Origin: Opitutia bacterium
GTDB lineage: Bacteria; Verrucomicrobiota; Verrucomicrobiia; Opitutales; Opitutaceae
Length of the DNA: 64,000 nt
NCBI GenBank assembly: GCA_947453695.1
Contig: CANGHW010000019.1
Coordinates: 1-64,000, forward strand
Direction: 5' to 3'
A model generated the notes under the pieces. The model ran no database searches, was not told the DNA's origin, and saw nothing but the letters and a program-made list of their open reading frames with translations. Of the stretch, positions 1-7,437 are shown piece after piece; the stretch's first letter is position 1; every line of letters begins with the position of its first letter. The translations under genes were made by a program, and so were the position numbers.

Positions 1-113
1 CGGTGACGGCCACGCAACTGGGGCTGTCGCTGGGTAAGACATGGACGGCGCTCAATATGGACATGGCCTTCGACCTGCTTATCGCGGATTCTGAGGAGGG
101 GGCGGCGCTATAA
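1..113 (+). CDS. rsbS: RsbS-like STAS-domain protein, 3' end only
   Basis: The reading frame enters from the left edge and ends at the TAA at 111-113. The visible 36 residues (VTATQLGLSL then WTALNMDMAFDLL) resemble the C-terminal helix region of RsbS, the small STAS-domain scaffold of the stressosome, which in Bacillus ends with a QLGLNL...TALDLEEGL pattern. RsbS holds the kinase RsbT until it is phosphorylated. The stop overlaps the next start (TAATG), so the two genes are translationally coupled, as is usual for rsbS-rsbT. The assignment leans on the unmistakable RsbT that follows. The start and the phosphorylated serine lie outside the window. Confidence 0.7.
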   Translation, partial: VTATQLGLSLGKTWTALNMDMAFDLLIADSEEGAAL

Positions 114-520
114 TGTCCATTACGCCCACAGAGCTTCAGATCCGCTCCGAGAGCGACATCGTCACCGCCCGGAAGCTCGTGCGCGAGGCGGCGACGTTTC
201 TGGGCTTCGGCCTGACCGATGTGACCCGCATTGTGACGGCGGCCTCGGAGTTGACCCGTAACATTTACGTCTACGCGGGCTCGGGCCTGATGGTGTGCAT
301 GCCGATTGAGCGCGGCACCAAGTATGGGGTGGAGATCACTTTTCAGGACAACGGTCCGGGCATTGCCGATTTGGCCCAGGCGATGCAGCCGGGCTTTTCC
401 ACGAAAAAAAGCATGGGGATGGGCCTGCCTGGCTCGAAGCGGCTGATGGATGAACTGGAAATCAGCTCGGTAGTGGGGAAAGGGACGACCGTCGTGGTGA
501 GAAAATGGCTGCGAAAGTAG
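113..520 (+). CDS. rsbT: RsbT-like serine/threonine kinase (switch kinase)
   Basis: This 135-residue single-domain GHKL ATPase has the size of RsbT. The N-box is ASELTRN near residues 44-50, the G1 box is DNGPGIADL near residues 79-87, and the G2 loop is GMGLPGSKRLMDEL near residues 101-114. The protein ends in RKWLRK, typical for RsbT. In Bacillus, RsbT phosphorylates the stressosome proteins RsbS and RsbR, is released, and activates the phosphatase RsbU. The start is the ATG at 113, inside the upstream stop. The next gene starts 16 nt before this stop, so the operon is tightly coupled. No RsbU-like gene is visible, so the downstream target is unknown. It could feed the fusion protein or the histidine kinase that follows. 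Confidence 0.85.
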   Translation: MSITPTELQIRSESDIVTARKLVREAATFLGFGLTDVTRIVTAASELTRNIYVYAGSGLMVCMPIERGTKYGVEITFQDNGPGIADLAQAMQPGFSTKKSMGMGLPGSKRLMDELEISSVVGKGTTVVVRKWLRK

Positions 521-1533
521 CTGCCACGGGCATCTCAAGCTGTGAGGCGGAGGTTGGCCACCCTGCCGATGTGCCGAGGGCGCGCCGACTGGCTGCAACT
601 ACCGCCGCGGCAGTTGGGTTCCCGCCCGACGCGTGCGCAGAAATGGTTTTGGTGGCGAGCGAGCTAGCGACCAATCTCGTCAAGTATGCGGGCGGCGGAC
701 GGCTCATTTTTTCGACTTTGCACGAGGCGGGCCGGAAAGGTTTACAGATCGAGTCACTGGACGAGGGGCCGGGCATTGCGGACCTCAGGAAGTCGGTATG
801 TGACGGATATTCCACCGCCGGCAGTTTGGGCGTCGGGCTCGGTGCGGTGAATAGATTGATGGATGAACTTAAGATTCGGGCGCGGGCCAAGGGCGGAATG
901 AAGTTGGTTTGTCGCAAGTGGCTGCGGGAGGCGGTGCTTCCGCTCGTCAATTCGCCCTTGGATTTCGGGGCGGCCTCGCGGGCTAAGGCCGAGGACAACG
1001 GGGATGATTTCGTGATCAAGCAATGGGGCGCACATGCTTTGGTGGGCGTGATTGATGGCTGCGGTCATGGAACTCTGGCCCATCGCGCCGCGCGGATCGC
1101 GCGCCACTACGTCGAAGGACACTTCGACCGGCCGCTGGGGGAGATCTTCTCCGGCGTGGAACTGGCCTGTCAGGGATCGCGCGGAGTGGTGATGGCCCTG
1201 CTGCGATTCAATTGGATGCAAGGCGAGGTGATCGCCGCTTCGGTCGGAAATGTGGAGGTGCGGATCTTCGACGCCGGGCAAAGTCTGCCGGTGCGGGTGC
1301 GTCGGGGCATATTAGGAGTCCACGCGCCCCGTCCTCTTCTAACTACGCTGCCTTGGACGCGCACCAGCATGGCGGTTTTGTTTTCGGACGGGGTGAGTTC
1401 CCGTTGGGGACCAGAGGAAGTTGTTCCCTGGGCCGGGCTCAAGGCGGACGCCATGGCGCAGGCGGTGCTCCGCGCGCGCGGGAAAACTTCAGATGATGCC
1501 ACGGTGCTCGTGGTCAAACAGAAGATACCATGA
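505..1533 (+). CDS. RsbT-like ATPase fused to RsbX/SpoIIE-type phosphatase
   Basis: This 342-residue protein has two domains. Residues about 10-145 form a second GHKL kinase domain related to the upstream RsbT (ASELATN N-box, DEGPGIADL G1 box, GVGLGAVNRLMDEL G2 loop, KWLRE end). Residues about 160-340 form a PP2C-type phosphatase like RsbX: VIDGCGHG holds the first metal-binding Asp, LFSDGVSS is the central motif and SDDATVLVV the last metal-binding Asp. RsbX resets the stressosome by dephosphorylating RsbS and RsbR, so a kinase-phosphatase fusion could both set and reset the switch. That role is inference. The gene overlaps rsbT by 16 nt and the next gene by 4 nt (ATGA). Confidence 0.8.
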   Translation: MAAKVAATGISSCEAEVGHPADVPRARRLAATTAAAVGFPPDACAEMVLVASELATNLVKYAGGGRLIFSTLHEAGRKGLQIESLDEGPGIADLRKSVCDGYSTAGSLGVGLGAVNRLMDELKIRARAKGGMKLVCRKWLREAVLPLVNSPLDFGAASRAKAEDNGDDFVIKQWGAHALVGVIDGCGHGTLAHRAARIARHYVEGHFDRPLGEIFSGVELACQGSRGVVMALLRFNWMQGEVIAASVGNVEVRIFDAGQSLPVRVRRGILGVHAPRPLLTTLPWTRTSMAVLFSDGVSSRWGPEEVVPWAGLKADAMAQAVLRARGKTSDDATVLVVKQKIP

Positions 1534-3215
1534 CCACCGACGAACTCCGCCGCGAAATCGAACGACGCCACGCAGAATTGAGCGCGGTGCACCTCGAGCT
1601 GAGCCAGACGAACTCCGAGCTCATGCTCATGACGCTGGAGCTAGATGAACGCGTGGCGCAGCGCACGACGGAACTGTTACAGTCCAACGAGGCATTGTTG
1701 GCCGAGAACGAGGCGCGCCGGCAGGCGGAGCGGCGGCTGATCGAGCAGGCTGAATTGCTGGACAAGGCCAATGAGGCCATCATCACGACCGACCTTAATC
1801 ACCGGGTTATATTTTGGAACCGAGGCGCCGAGCGATTGTTGGGCTGGACGGATCGGGAAATCAAGGGGCGCAGTTTGGGAGAGATCTTTGCGCTGCCCGG
1901 CTTCACTGGTTACGTGCCAGTGGCAGGAATCTTTCAGGGCGTCGGCGATTGGCGGGGCGAAATCCAAAGCCAGCGGCGAAGCGGTGAGGCACTCATCCTG
2001 GAGGCCAGCGTAACCAGTCTGCGCGATGACGAAGGGCGGACGACGGGATGGCTCTGTATCGGCAACGACGTCACGGAAAACAAGAAACTGGAGGAGCAGT
2101 TCTTCCGGTCGCAGCGACTTGAGAGTATCGGTCTGCTGGCTTCCGGAATTGCACACGATCTCAACAACGCGCTGGCCCCGGTGGCGATGGTGGCCAGTTT
2201 GCTCCGCGGTCGGCTCAAGCATCCCGAAGATGAGCGATGGATCGACACGTTGGAAAAGTGCGTTACCCGGGGGTCGGGACTGGTGCGGCAGATTTTGGGC
2301 TTCGCCCACGGAGTCGGCGGCGAGCCTAGAATCGTGCAAATGCAGCATTTGATGCGGGAGATTGTGGAGGTCATCGCGCAGACCTTTCCCAAGTCGATTC
2401 AGCTGGAGCAATGGGTGGCGCACGAACTCTGGACGATCAAAGCGCAGGTCACCCAGATGCATCAGGTGCTGCTCAATTTGTGCGTCAATGCCCGCGATGC
2501 CATGCCCGAGGGTGGTAAATTGCGTCTGAAGGCCGAGAACTGCCGGCTCGATACGGCAGCAGCGCAGGCGATTGAGGGGGCCAAGCCGGGAGCATGGGTG
2601 ATGCTGCAGGTCGAAGACAACGGCACCGGCATCCCGCCGGAGGTGGCGGCCCGGATCTGGGAACCATTCTTCACCACCAAGGAGGCCGACAAAGGCACGG
2701 GACTCGGTCTCTCGACGGTGCGGGGGATCATCGAGGCGCACCAGGGGTTCATCGTGATGAGCACCGAGGTCGGGCGCGGCACCACCTTTCGGGTTTATTT
2801 GCCGGCGGCGGAATTGCCGGAGGAGGTGGTGGCGCATCCGCCCGCTGAATTGAAGTGTGCGGCGTCGAATCAACTCGTCTTGATCGTGGATGACGAAAGT
2901 CCCAATCGCGAGGGGTTGAAGGAAGTATTGTCCATGAGTGGCTACCGCGCCATCACGGCGGGCAACGGAGTGGAAGCAACCGGGCTACTGGAAAAGCATG
3001 GTAAGGAAATCGCCGCTATCATCACCGATTACGATATGCCCATGATGCATGGCGGGCGCCTCGCCAGCGTGGTCAGAGCCCAGCAACCCGGGATTAAAAT
3101 TCTGATGGTGAGCGGAGACGAACGCATGAATGGTTCGGTGTGCGACGCGCGTCTGGCCAAACCCTACACCGTCGATCAATTGCTCGCCTTGCTGGCGCAA
3201 ATGCTGAGTTCCTGA
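1530..3215 (+). CDS. PAS-domain hybrid histidine kinase with C-terminal receiver
   Basis: The 561-residue protein has no membrane segment and is probably cytoplasmic. Residues 1-78 are charged and heptad-like (coiled coil), 78-185 form a PAS domain (AIITTDLNHRVIFWN...ERLLGW), and the HisKA box has the phosphoacceptor His209 in GIAHDLNN. The HATPase domain shows NLCVNARDAMPEGG (N box), DNGTGIPPE (G1) and GTGLGLSTV (G2). A receiver domain fills the last 115 residues or so, with IVDDES and the phosphoacceptor Asp in ITDYDMP. It starts at an ATGA overlap with the phosphatase fusion, so it belongs to the same operon and is a candidate output or sensor partner. No separate response regulator follows. 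Confidence 0.88.
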   Translation: MTTDELRREIERRHAELSAVHLELSQTNSELMLMTLELDERVAQRTTELLQSNEALLAENEARRQAERRLIEQAELLDKANEAIITTDLNHRVIFWNRGAERLLGWTDREIKGRSLGEIFALPGFTGYVPVAGIFQGVGDWRGEIQSQRRSGEALILEASVTSLRDDEGRTTGWLCIGNDVTENKKLEEQFFRSQRLESIGLLASGIAHDLNNALAPVAMVASLLRGRLKHPEDERWIDTLEKCVTRGSGLVRQILGFAHGVGGEPRIVQMQHLMREIVEVIAQTFPKSIQLEQWVAHELWTIKAQVTQMHQVLLNLCVNARDAMPEGGKLRLKAENCRLDTAAAQAIEGAKPGAWVMLQVEDNGTGIPPEVAARIWEPFFTTKEADKGTGLGLSTVRGIIEAHQGFIVMSTEVGRGTTFRVYLPAAELPEEVVAHPPAELKCAASNQLVLIVDDESPNREGLKEVLSMSGYRAITAGNGVEATGLLEKHGKEIAAIITDYDMPMMHGGRLASVVRAQQPGIKILMVSGDERMNGSVCDARLAKPYTVDQLLALLAQMLSS

Positions 3216-3355
3216 TGGTGATTGGTCGCGTGCAGATCGGGTGCGCCGGTGGCCCGGCTGAGCACCGGCCTCCGGCGGACGGCGTTTGACCGGCGGAGAT
3301 AATCTGTCGCGCGACGCGGGAGAAACGGTTTCAGTGGAGGAAGTCCCCCTCTAGC

Positions 3356-6094
3356 ATGAAACCTTACTCGTGGGCGCGGGCCCTGATCGTCGGCTTTTTT
3401 CTTTCGCGGTTAGGGGCTCTGGCCCTCGACCTCTACGTGAGCCCGCAGGGTAACGATGCATGGACCGGCCGGCCGGCGGTGCCCAATGCCGCGCAGACCG
3501 ACGGCCCGCTTGCCTCATTCGACGGGGCGCGTCGCGCGGTGCGACAGCTGGCCCGACCGCTGGCAGAGCCTGTGCGGGTGATCTTCGCCGGGGGCCTCTA
3601 TCGCATCGAGCAAGCGGTGGCCTTTGACGCGCGCGACTCGGGCGAGAGCGGCCGGGTGGTGTCGTATGAGGCCGCGCCGGGCGCCGAGGTGATCATCTCC
3701 GGGGGCAAGACGCTCCCGCCCTTCACGGCGGGCGAGGCCGGGCGCTGGGAACTAAAGCTGCCGGCGGGCGTAGCGAACTTCGAACAACTCTGGGTGGGAG
3801 AACGCCGGGCCGTGCGCGCGCGGACGGTGAGCCAGGGCTATCCTTTCATGCGCAGTCTCGAGGAGGAGAAGCGGGTGCAGTCCGAGCTGGGGACGGAAGT
3901 CTACGAGCAAACGCTGCGGGTCTCGCCGACGGATCTGCAGGCCTTTGTCGGCGTGTCGGCGGCGGAGACGAAGGACGCGGTGATCAATTTTTATCACAAA
4001 TGGGACAACACGCGGCGCCGCGTGGAGTCCGTCGATCCGGTCAACGGCACGGTGGTGATCCGCGGAGGGGCGGTGAAGCCGCACAACACGCTCGACCACA
4101 ATACGGGCTTCATCATCGAGAATTTGCCGTCGCTCCTCGATCTGCCGGGAGAGTGGTTTCTCTCCCGCGAAGGTGCGCTGGCCTATCTGCCGCGGCCGGG
4201 GGAGAAGGTGGGTCAGGTGAGCGCGACCTATCCCCACGCGGAAAAATTGCTCACGCTAACCGGCGATGCGTCGCGCCCGGTGGGATTCATCCGCTTTCAA
4301 GGGCTGAAGTTCCGGCACGCCAAGGGCATCGCCTCGGTCGCCACCTTTGAGCCGAATCAGGCGGCGGTGCGCAGTGTGGATGGAGTGATCACGCTCGCGC
4401 ACGCACGGCAGGTGGTCTTCACGGGCTGCGAGTTGGCGCATTTCGGCAGTTACGGTTTTTCCCTGCAGCAGGGCTGCCGCGAGGTGTCCGTGGAGCAATG
4501 TCTCATCACCGACATGGGCGCCGGCGGGATCAAGATCGGCACGCTGAACGACGAGCCGAAGGCGGAAAACCACACGAGTCACAATCGCGTGCACAATAAT
4601 ATCATTCGCGATGGCGGCCTGCTCTTTCCCTGCGCCGTGGGCGTGTGGATCGGCTCGTCGTCGGACAACGAAGTCACGCACAACGAGATTTCGGATCTCT
4701 ACTACTCGGCGATCTCGGTCGGCTGGCGCTGGGGCTACGCGCCGAGCAACGCGAAGCGCAATCGCATCGAGCAAAATCACCTCCACCACCTCGGCAAGGG
4801 CCTGCTCTCCGACATGGGCGGCGTTTACACGCTCGGACCCTCGGAAGGCACGAGTGTGAGTCACAACCTCATCCACGATGTGACCTGCTTCAGCTACGGC
4901 GGCTGGGGACTCTACACCGACGAAGGCAGCACGGGGATCACGATGGAAGGCAACGTGGTCTACAACACGACCGACGGCGGATTTCACCAGCATTACGGCC
5001 GGGACAATGTCATTCGAAACAACATCCTCGCCTTCGCGAGTGAAGTGCAGGTGAAGCGCAGCCGGGCGGAAGAGCACCGCTCGTTTACGTTTGAAAACAA
5101 TCTCGTGGTGTTTGAGCGCGGTGACCTGCTCGGCGGCAATTGGAGCGGGACGACGGCGAATTTTCTGCTGAAGGGAAATCTCTATTGGAATTACGCGGGC
5201 CGCCCGGTGACGTTTACGAACAAGGCGCTCGCGCTGGCGGACTGGCAGAAGACGGGGCAGGACGCGGGTTCGGTGGTGGCCGATCCGCTCTTTGAAAATC
5301 CGGCGGCGCGGGATTTTCGGCTGAAGGCGAATTCGCCGGCGCTCGCGCTCGGCTTCAAGCCGATCGATATCTCGACAATGGGCGTCGTCGGCGATCCGGC
5401 GTGGCGGGCGCTCGCGGCGGTGTTTGTGCGGGAGGCGGAGGCGCCGAGGCCGGCCAAGCCAATGCCACCGGCGCTCAATATCCGGCAGAATTTTGAAGGG
5501 CGGATCGTCGATCCCAAGCATCCCTTTCCTCATGCGACCGGGGCGATGTCGGAGCGCAAAGCCGGGAAACCGTCGCTGGGCGACTCCCTCAATCTGACGG
5601 GAGCCAAGAAGTCGGAAGGAAAGCAGAGCCTGCTGTTTCTCGATGCGCCGGGCTTGCCGGCAACCTACTATCCGATGGTGACGTTTCTCCCGAATCACCA
5701 CACGGGGACGTCGACGGTGAGCTTCGATCTCTATCTCGAACCGAAGGCGATTTTTCAGCACGAATGGCGCAACAAGGCTTCGCCGTATCAGTCGGGCCCC
5801 AATCTGCAGATCAAGGACGGCAAGCTGGCCGGGGTGAAAGGCCTGACCGGGACGATCCCGCTGCAGCAGTGGGTGCACTTTGAGCTCGTGGCTGAGCTGG
5901 GCGCGGCGAGCCGGGAGCGGTGGAACCTCCGCGTGACCCCGGCCGGGGGCGCGACGCAGGAGTATAAGGACCTACCTTTCCGCAGCACGGGGATGAAAAC
6001 GCTCGATTGGGTGGGCTTCATCAGCGCGGCCAATGAGCGGACTGAGTTCTACCTGGATAACCTCGAGATCACGACGACGGCGCCGGGGCCGTAA
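3356..6094 (+). CDS. Secreted right-handed parallel beta-helix protein (GH141-like)
   Basis: The 912-residue protein starts with a signal peptide (about residues 1-23, ending LSRLGALA). The mature start [14 protein letters not shown]...[13 protein letters not shown] and the following segment with [12 protein letters not shown] and VIISGGKTL are typical of long parallel beta-helix carbohydrate-active enzymes of the GH141 or pectate-lyase type. Residues about 300-620 are rich in short turns with N-x-I and HNxI motifs ([30 protein letters not shown]), as in helix coils. The last 190 residues or so look like a separate beta-sandwich. It is probably a periplasmic or secreted polysaccharide-degrading enzyme. 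The substrate cannot be read from the sequence. The gene stands alone, with 140 bp of non-coding sequence before it. Confidence 0.75.
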   Translation: MKPYSWARALIVGFFLSRLGALALDLYVSPQGNDAWTGRPAVPNAAQTDGPLASFDGARRAVRQLARPLAEPVRVIFAGGLYRIEQAVAFDARDSGESGRVVSYEAAPGAEVIISGGKTLPPFTAGEAGRWELKLPAGVANFEQLWVGERRAVRARTVSQGYPFMRSLEEEKRVQSELGTEVYEQTLRVSPTDLQAFVGVSAAETKDAVINFYHKWDNTRRRVESVDPVNGTVVIRGGAVKPHNTLDHNTGFIIENLPSLLDLPGEWFLSREGALAYLPRPGEKVGQVSATYPHAEKLLTLTGDASRPVGFIRFQGLKFRHAKGIASVATFEPNQAAVRSVDGVITLAHARQVVFTGCELAHFGSYGFSLQQGCREVSVEQCLITDMGAGGIKIGTLNDEPKAENHTSHNRVHNNIIRDGGLLFPCAVGVWIGSSSDNEVTHNEISDLYYSAISVGWRWGYAPSNAKRNRIEQNHLHHLGKGLLSDMGGVYTLGPSEGTSVSHNLIHDVTCFSYGGWGLYTDEGSTGITMEGNVVYNTTDGGFHQHYGRDNVIRNNILAFASEVQVKRSRAEEHRSFTFENNLVVFERGDLLGGNWSGTTANFLLKGNLYWNYAGRPVTFTNKALALADWQKTGQDAGSVVADPLFENPAARDFRLKANSPALALGFKPIDISTMGVVGDPAWRALAAVFVREAEAPRPAKPMPPALNIRQNFEGRIVDPKHPFPHATGAMSERKAGKPSLGDSLNLTGAKKSEGKQSLLFLDAPGLPATYYPMVTFLPNHHTGTSTVSFDLYLEPKAIFQHEWRNKASPYQSGPNLQIKDGKLAGVKGLTGTIPLQQWVHFELVAELGAASRERWNLRVTPAGGATQEYKDLPFRSTGMKTLDWVGFISAANERTEFYLDNLEITTTAPGP

Positions 6095-6249
6095 AGGGGC
6101 CGGAAACGCGTCGACGGAGCAGGTCGGAGGGAGCGCTAAACCAAAAGCTGAGGTGGTCCGCGCAAGGGGCGAGAGCCCGCGGAGCGGAGGTAAGGCGACG
6201 CGCAACGACGATTAAGGTCCGCGCGACGAAGCGCGGAGGAGGCGCAATC

Positions 6250-6564
6250 GAGGTAAATCGGCGCGTGACCGAAGTAAATGGACGCGTGATGGAAGTAAAT
6301 GGACGCGTGACGGAGGTAAATGGAGGCGCGACGGAGGTAAATGGAGGCGTGACCGAAGTAGATGCGGGCGTGATGGAGGTAAATGCGGGCGTGACGGCGG
6401 TAGAAGGCGGCGTGACGGCGGTGGGAAGACGCTCGTCGGAGGTAAATGCCGTCTGATCGGAGGTAGATGCGCCAATGACGGAAGAAAATGTCGTCTATTC
6501 GGCGGTAAATGAGCGCGTGACGAAGGTGGGAGCCGTCGTGACGGAAGGAAATGGCCGCGGTGCG
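6250..6564. repeat. Tandem array of about fifteen 21-bp units
   Basis: Units start at 6250 and recur every 21 bp with no slip: 6271, 6292, 6313, 6334, 6355, 6376, 6397, 6418, 6439, 6460, 6481, 6502, 6523 and 6544. The consensus is GAGGTAAATGGACGCGTGAC with one more base, degenerate from about 6397 on. A related GAGGTAAGG at 6187 lies in the same phase, three units upstream. Because 21 is a multiple of 3 the array reads as a heptapeptide repeat (EVNGRVT) on the plus strand, but that frame has a TGA at 6454-6456. No start with a good ribosome site was seen, so it is listed as a repeat and not as a gene. Confidence 0.85.
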
Positions 6565-6796
6565 GTGGTCGAGACGCGCAGCGGCGAAGTAGAGGCGGGG
6601 GCCGCGGCGTCGGCGGCAGGCAGGGCGACGGTGGGAGTCGTCACCGGGGCGGTAGTGGGCGGCACGCGCGCGGGGGGAGAGGCCCACTTTGGCGGGGGAA
6701 TCGCGGGTCGCGGCCGGCGGAGGAAAAAAATGAAGATTTTTTCGCGAAATCGGCGAAAACGGTATTCTCGCCGGTAAGGGAGGGTAGGCACACTTC
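6565..6796. other. Non-coding stretch between repeat array and ImmA-like gene
   Basis: No convincing gene is visible. The left part is GC-rich and continues the open plus-strand frame of the repeat array as low-complexity Gly/Ala/Arg sequence. From about 6718 the composition changes to an AT-rich patch with an A6-TGAAGA-T6 inverted repeat, followed by TATTCT at 6763-6768 that could serve as a -10 box for the next gene. The stop TAG at 6785 closes the frame of the downstream peptidase. Confidence 0.4.
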
Positions 6797-7414
6797 GTGC
6801 GCGTGGGCGACAAAGGCGGCGTCACGATCAATGCCGCGATCCCTGAGGAGGGCCGCCGGCGGTTTGCGCTGGCGCACGAGCCCGGGCACTGGCTGCTGCA
6901 CGCCGATCGCACGCAACGCTTTCTCTGCTGGCAGGAAAATCTGCGCGACTACGATGGCAGCGCGGAAGACATCGAGGCCAACGCCTTTGCGGCCGCGCTG
7001 CTCCTGCCGCGACCGATGATGTTCCCCGCGCACCTCGCGGCGCTGCCCAGTCTCGGCTTGATCGCCGCGATCGCCGCGCGCTTCCACGTCACACTCATGG
7101 CCGCCGCGCTGCGCTACGTGAGCACGTTGGAAAAACCGGTGATGGTGGTCTTTTCCCGCGAGGGAAAAATCGCGTGGTGGCGGAGAAACGACGACCAGAT
7201 GAAAGGCCTGTATGGCGAAAAAGCGCAGGCGCTGTCGCCGCGCAGCCTCGCGAGTGCAGTCGCGGAGACGGGGCAGCCGAGTGGCGACATGCAGCCGGTC
7301 GAGTGGGACGTGTGGTTTCCTCATCTGGCGCCGCGCAGTGGCCGGACGTTACACGAGCAATCCGTGCGCCTCGAGCATGCGCCCATCGTGATGACGCTGT
7401 GGTGGGCGAAGTGA
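6797..7414 (+). CDS. ImmA/IrrE-type (M78) zinc metallopeptidase domain protein, N-terminus short
   Basis: The 205-residue protein carries the M78 signature: a zinc motif in FALAHEPGHWLLH near residues 24-36, and the third ligand in EDIEANAFAAALLLP near residues 55-69. Members of this family cleave or bind HTH repressors and are often paired with an Xre-type regulator or sit in mobile elements. Here no HTH gene is adjacent. The start is a GTG at 6797, forced by an in-frame TAG at 6785. The domain normally begins 30 or more residues before the zinc motif with a GFxxR-type strand, so the N-terminus looks clipped, and the gene may be a remnant. The HEPGH motif replaces the usual HELGH but keeps all ligands. 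The role here is unknown. Confidence 0.7.
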   Translation: MRVGDKGGVTINAAIPEEGRRRFALAHEPGHWLLHADRTQRFLCWQENLRDYDGSAEDIEANAFAAALLLPRPMMFPAHLAALPSLGLIAAIAARFHVTLMAAALRYVSTLEKPVMVVFSREGKIAWWRRNDDQMKGLYGEKAQALSPRSLASAVAETGQPSGDMQPVEWDVWFPHLAPRSGRTLHEQSVRLEHAPIVMTLWWAK

Positions 7415-7437
7415 GGGGCGGGGCGGAAGTTGAGACC

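Noticed and set aside
6250-6564. CRISPR array
   Set aside because: The units are contiguous with no unique spacers, so it is a tandem repeat.
6136-6912. Minus-strand frame with H-A-x-I-Y-x repeats
   Set aside because: It is the complement of the 21-bp array, where a period divisible by 3 gives a periodic peptide in any open frame.
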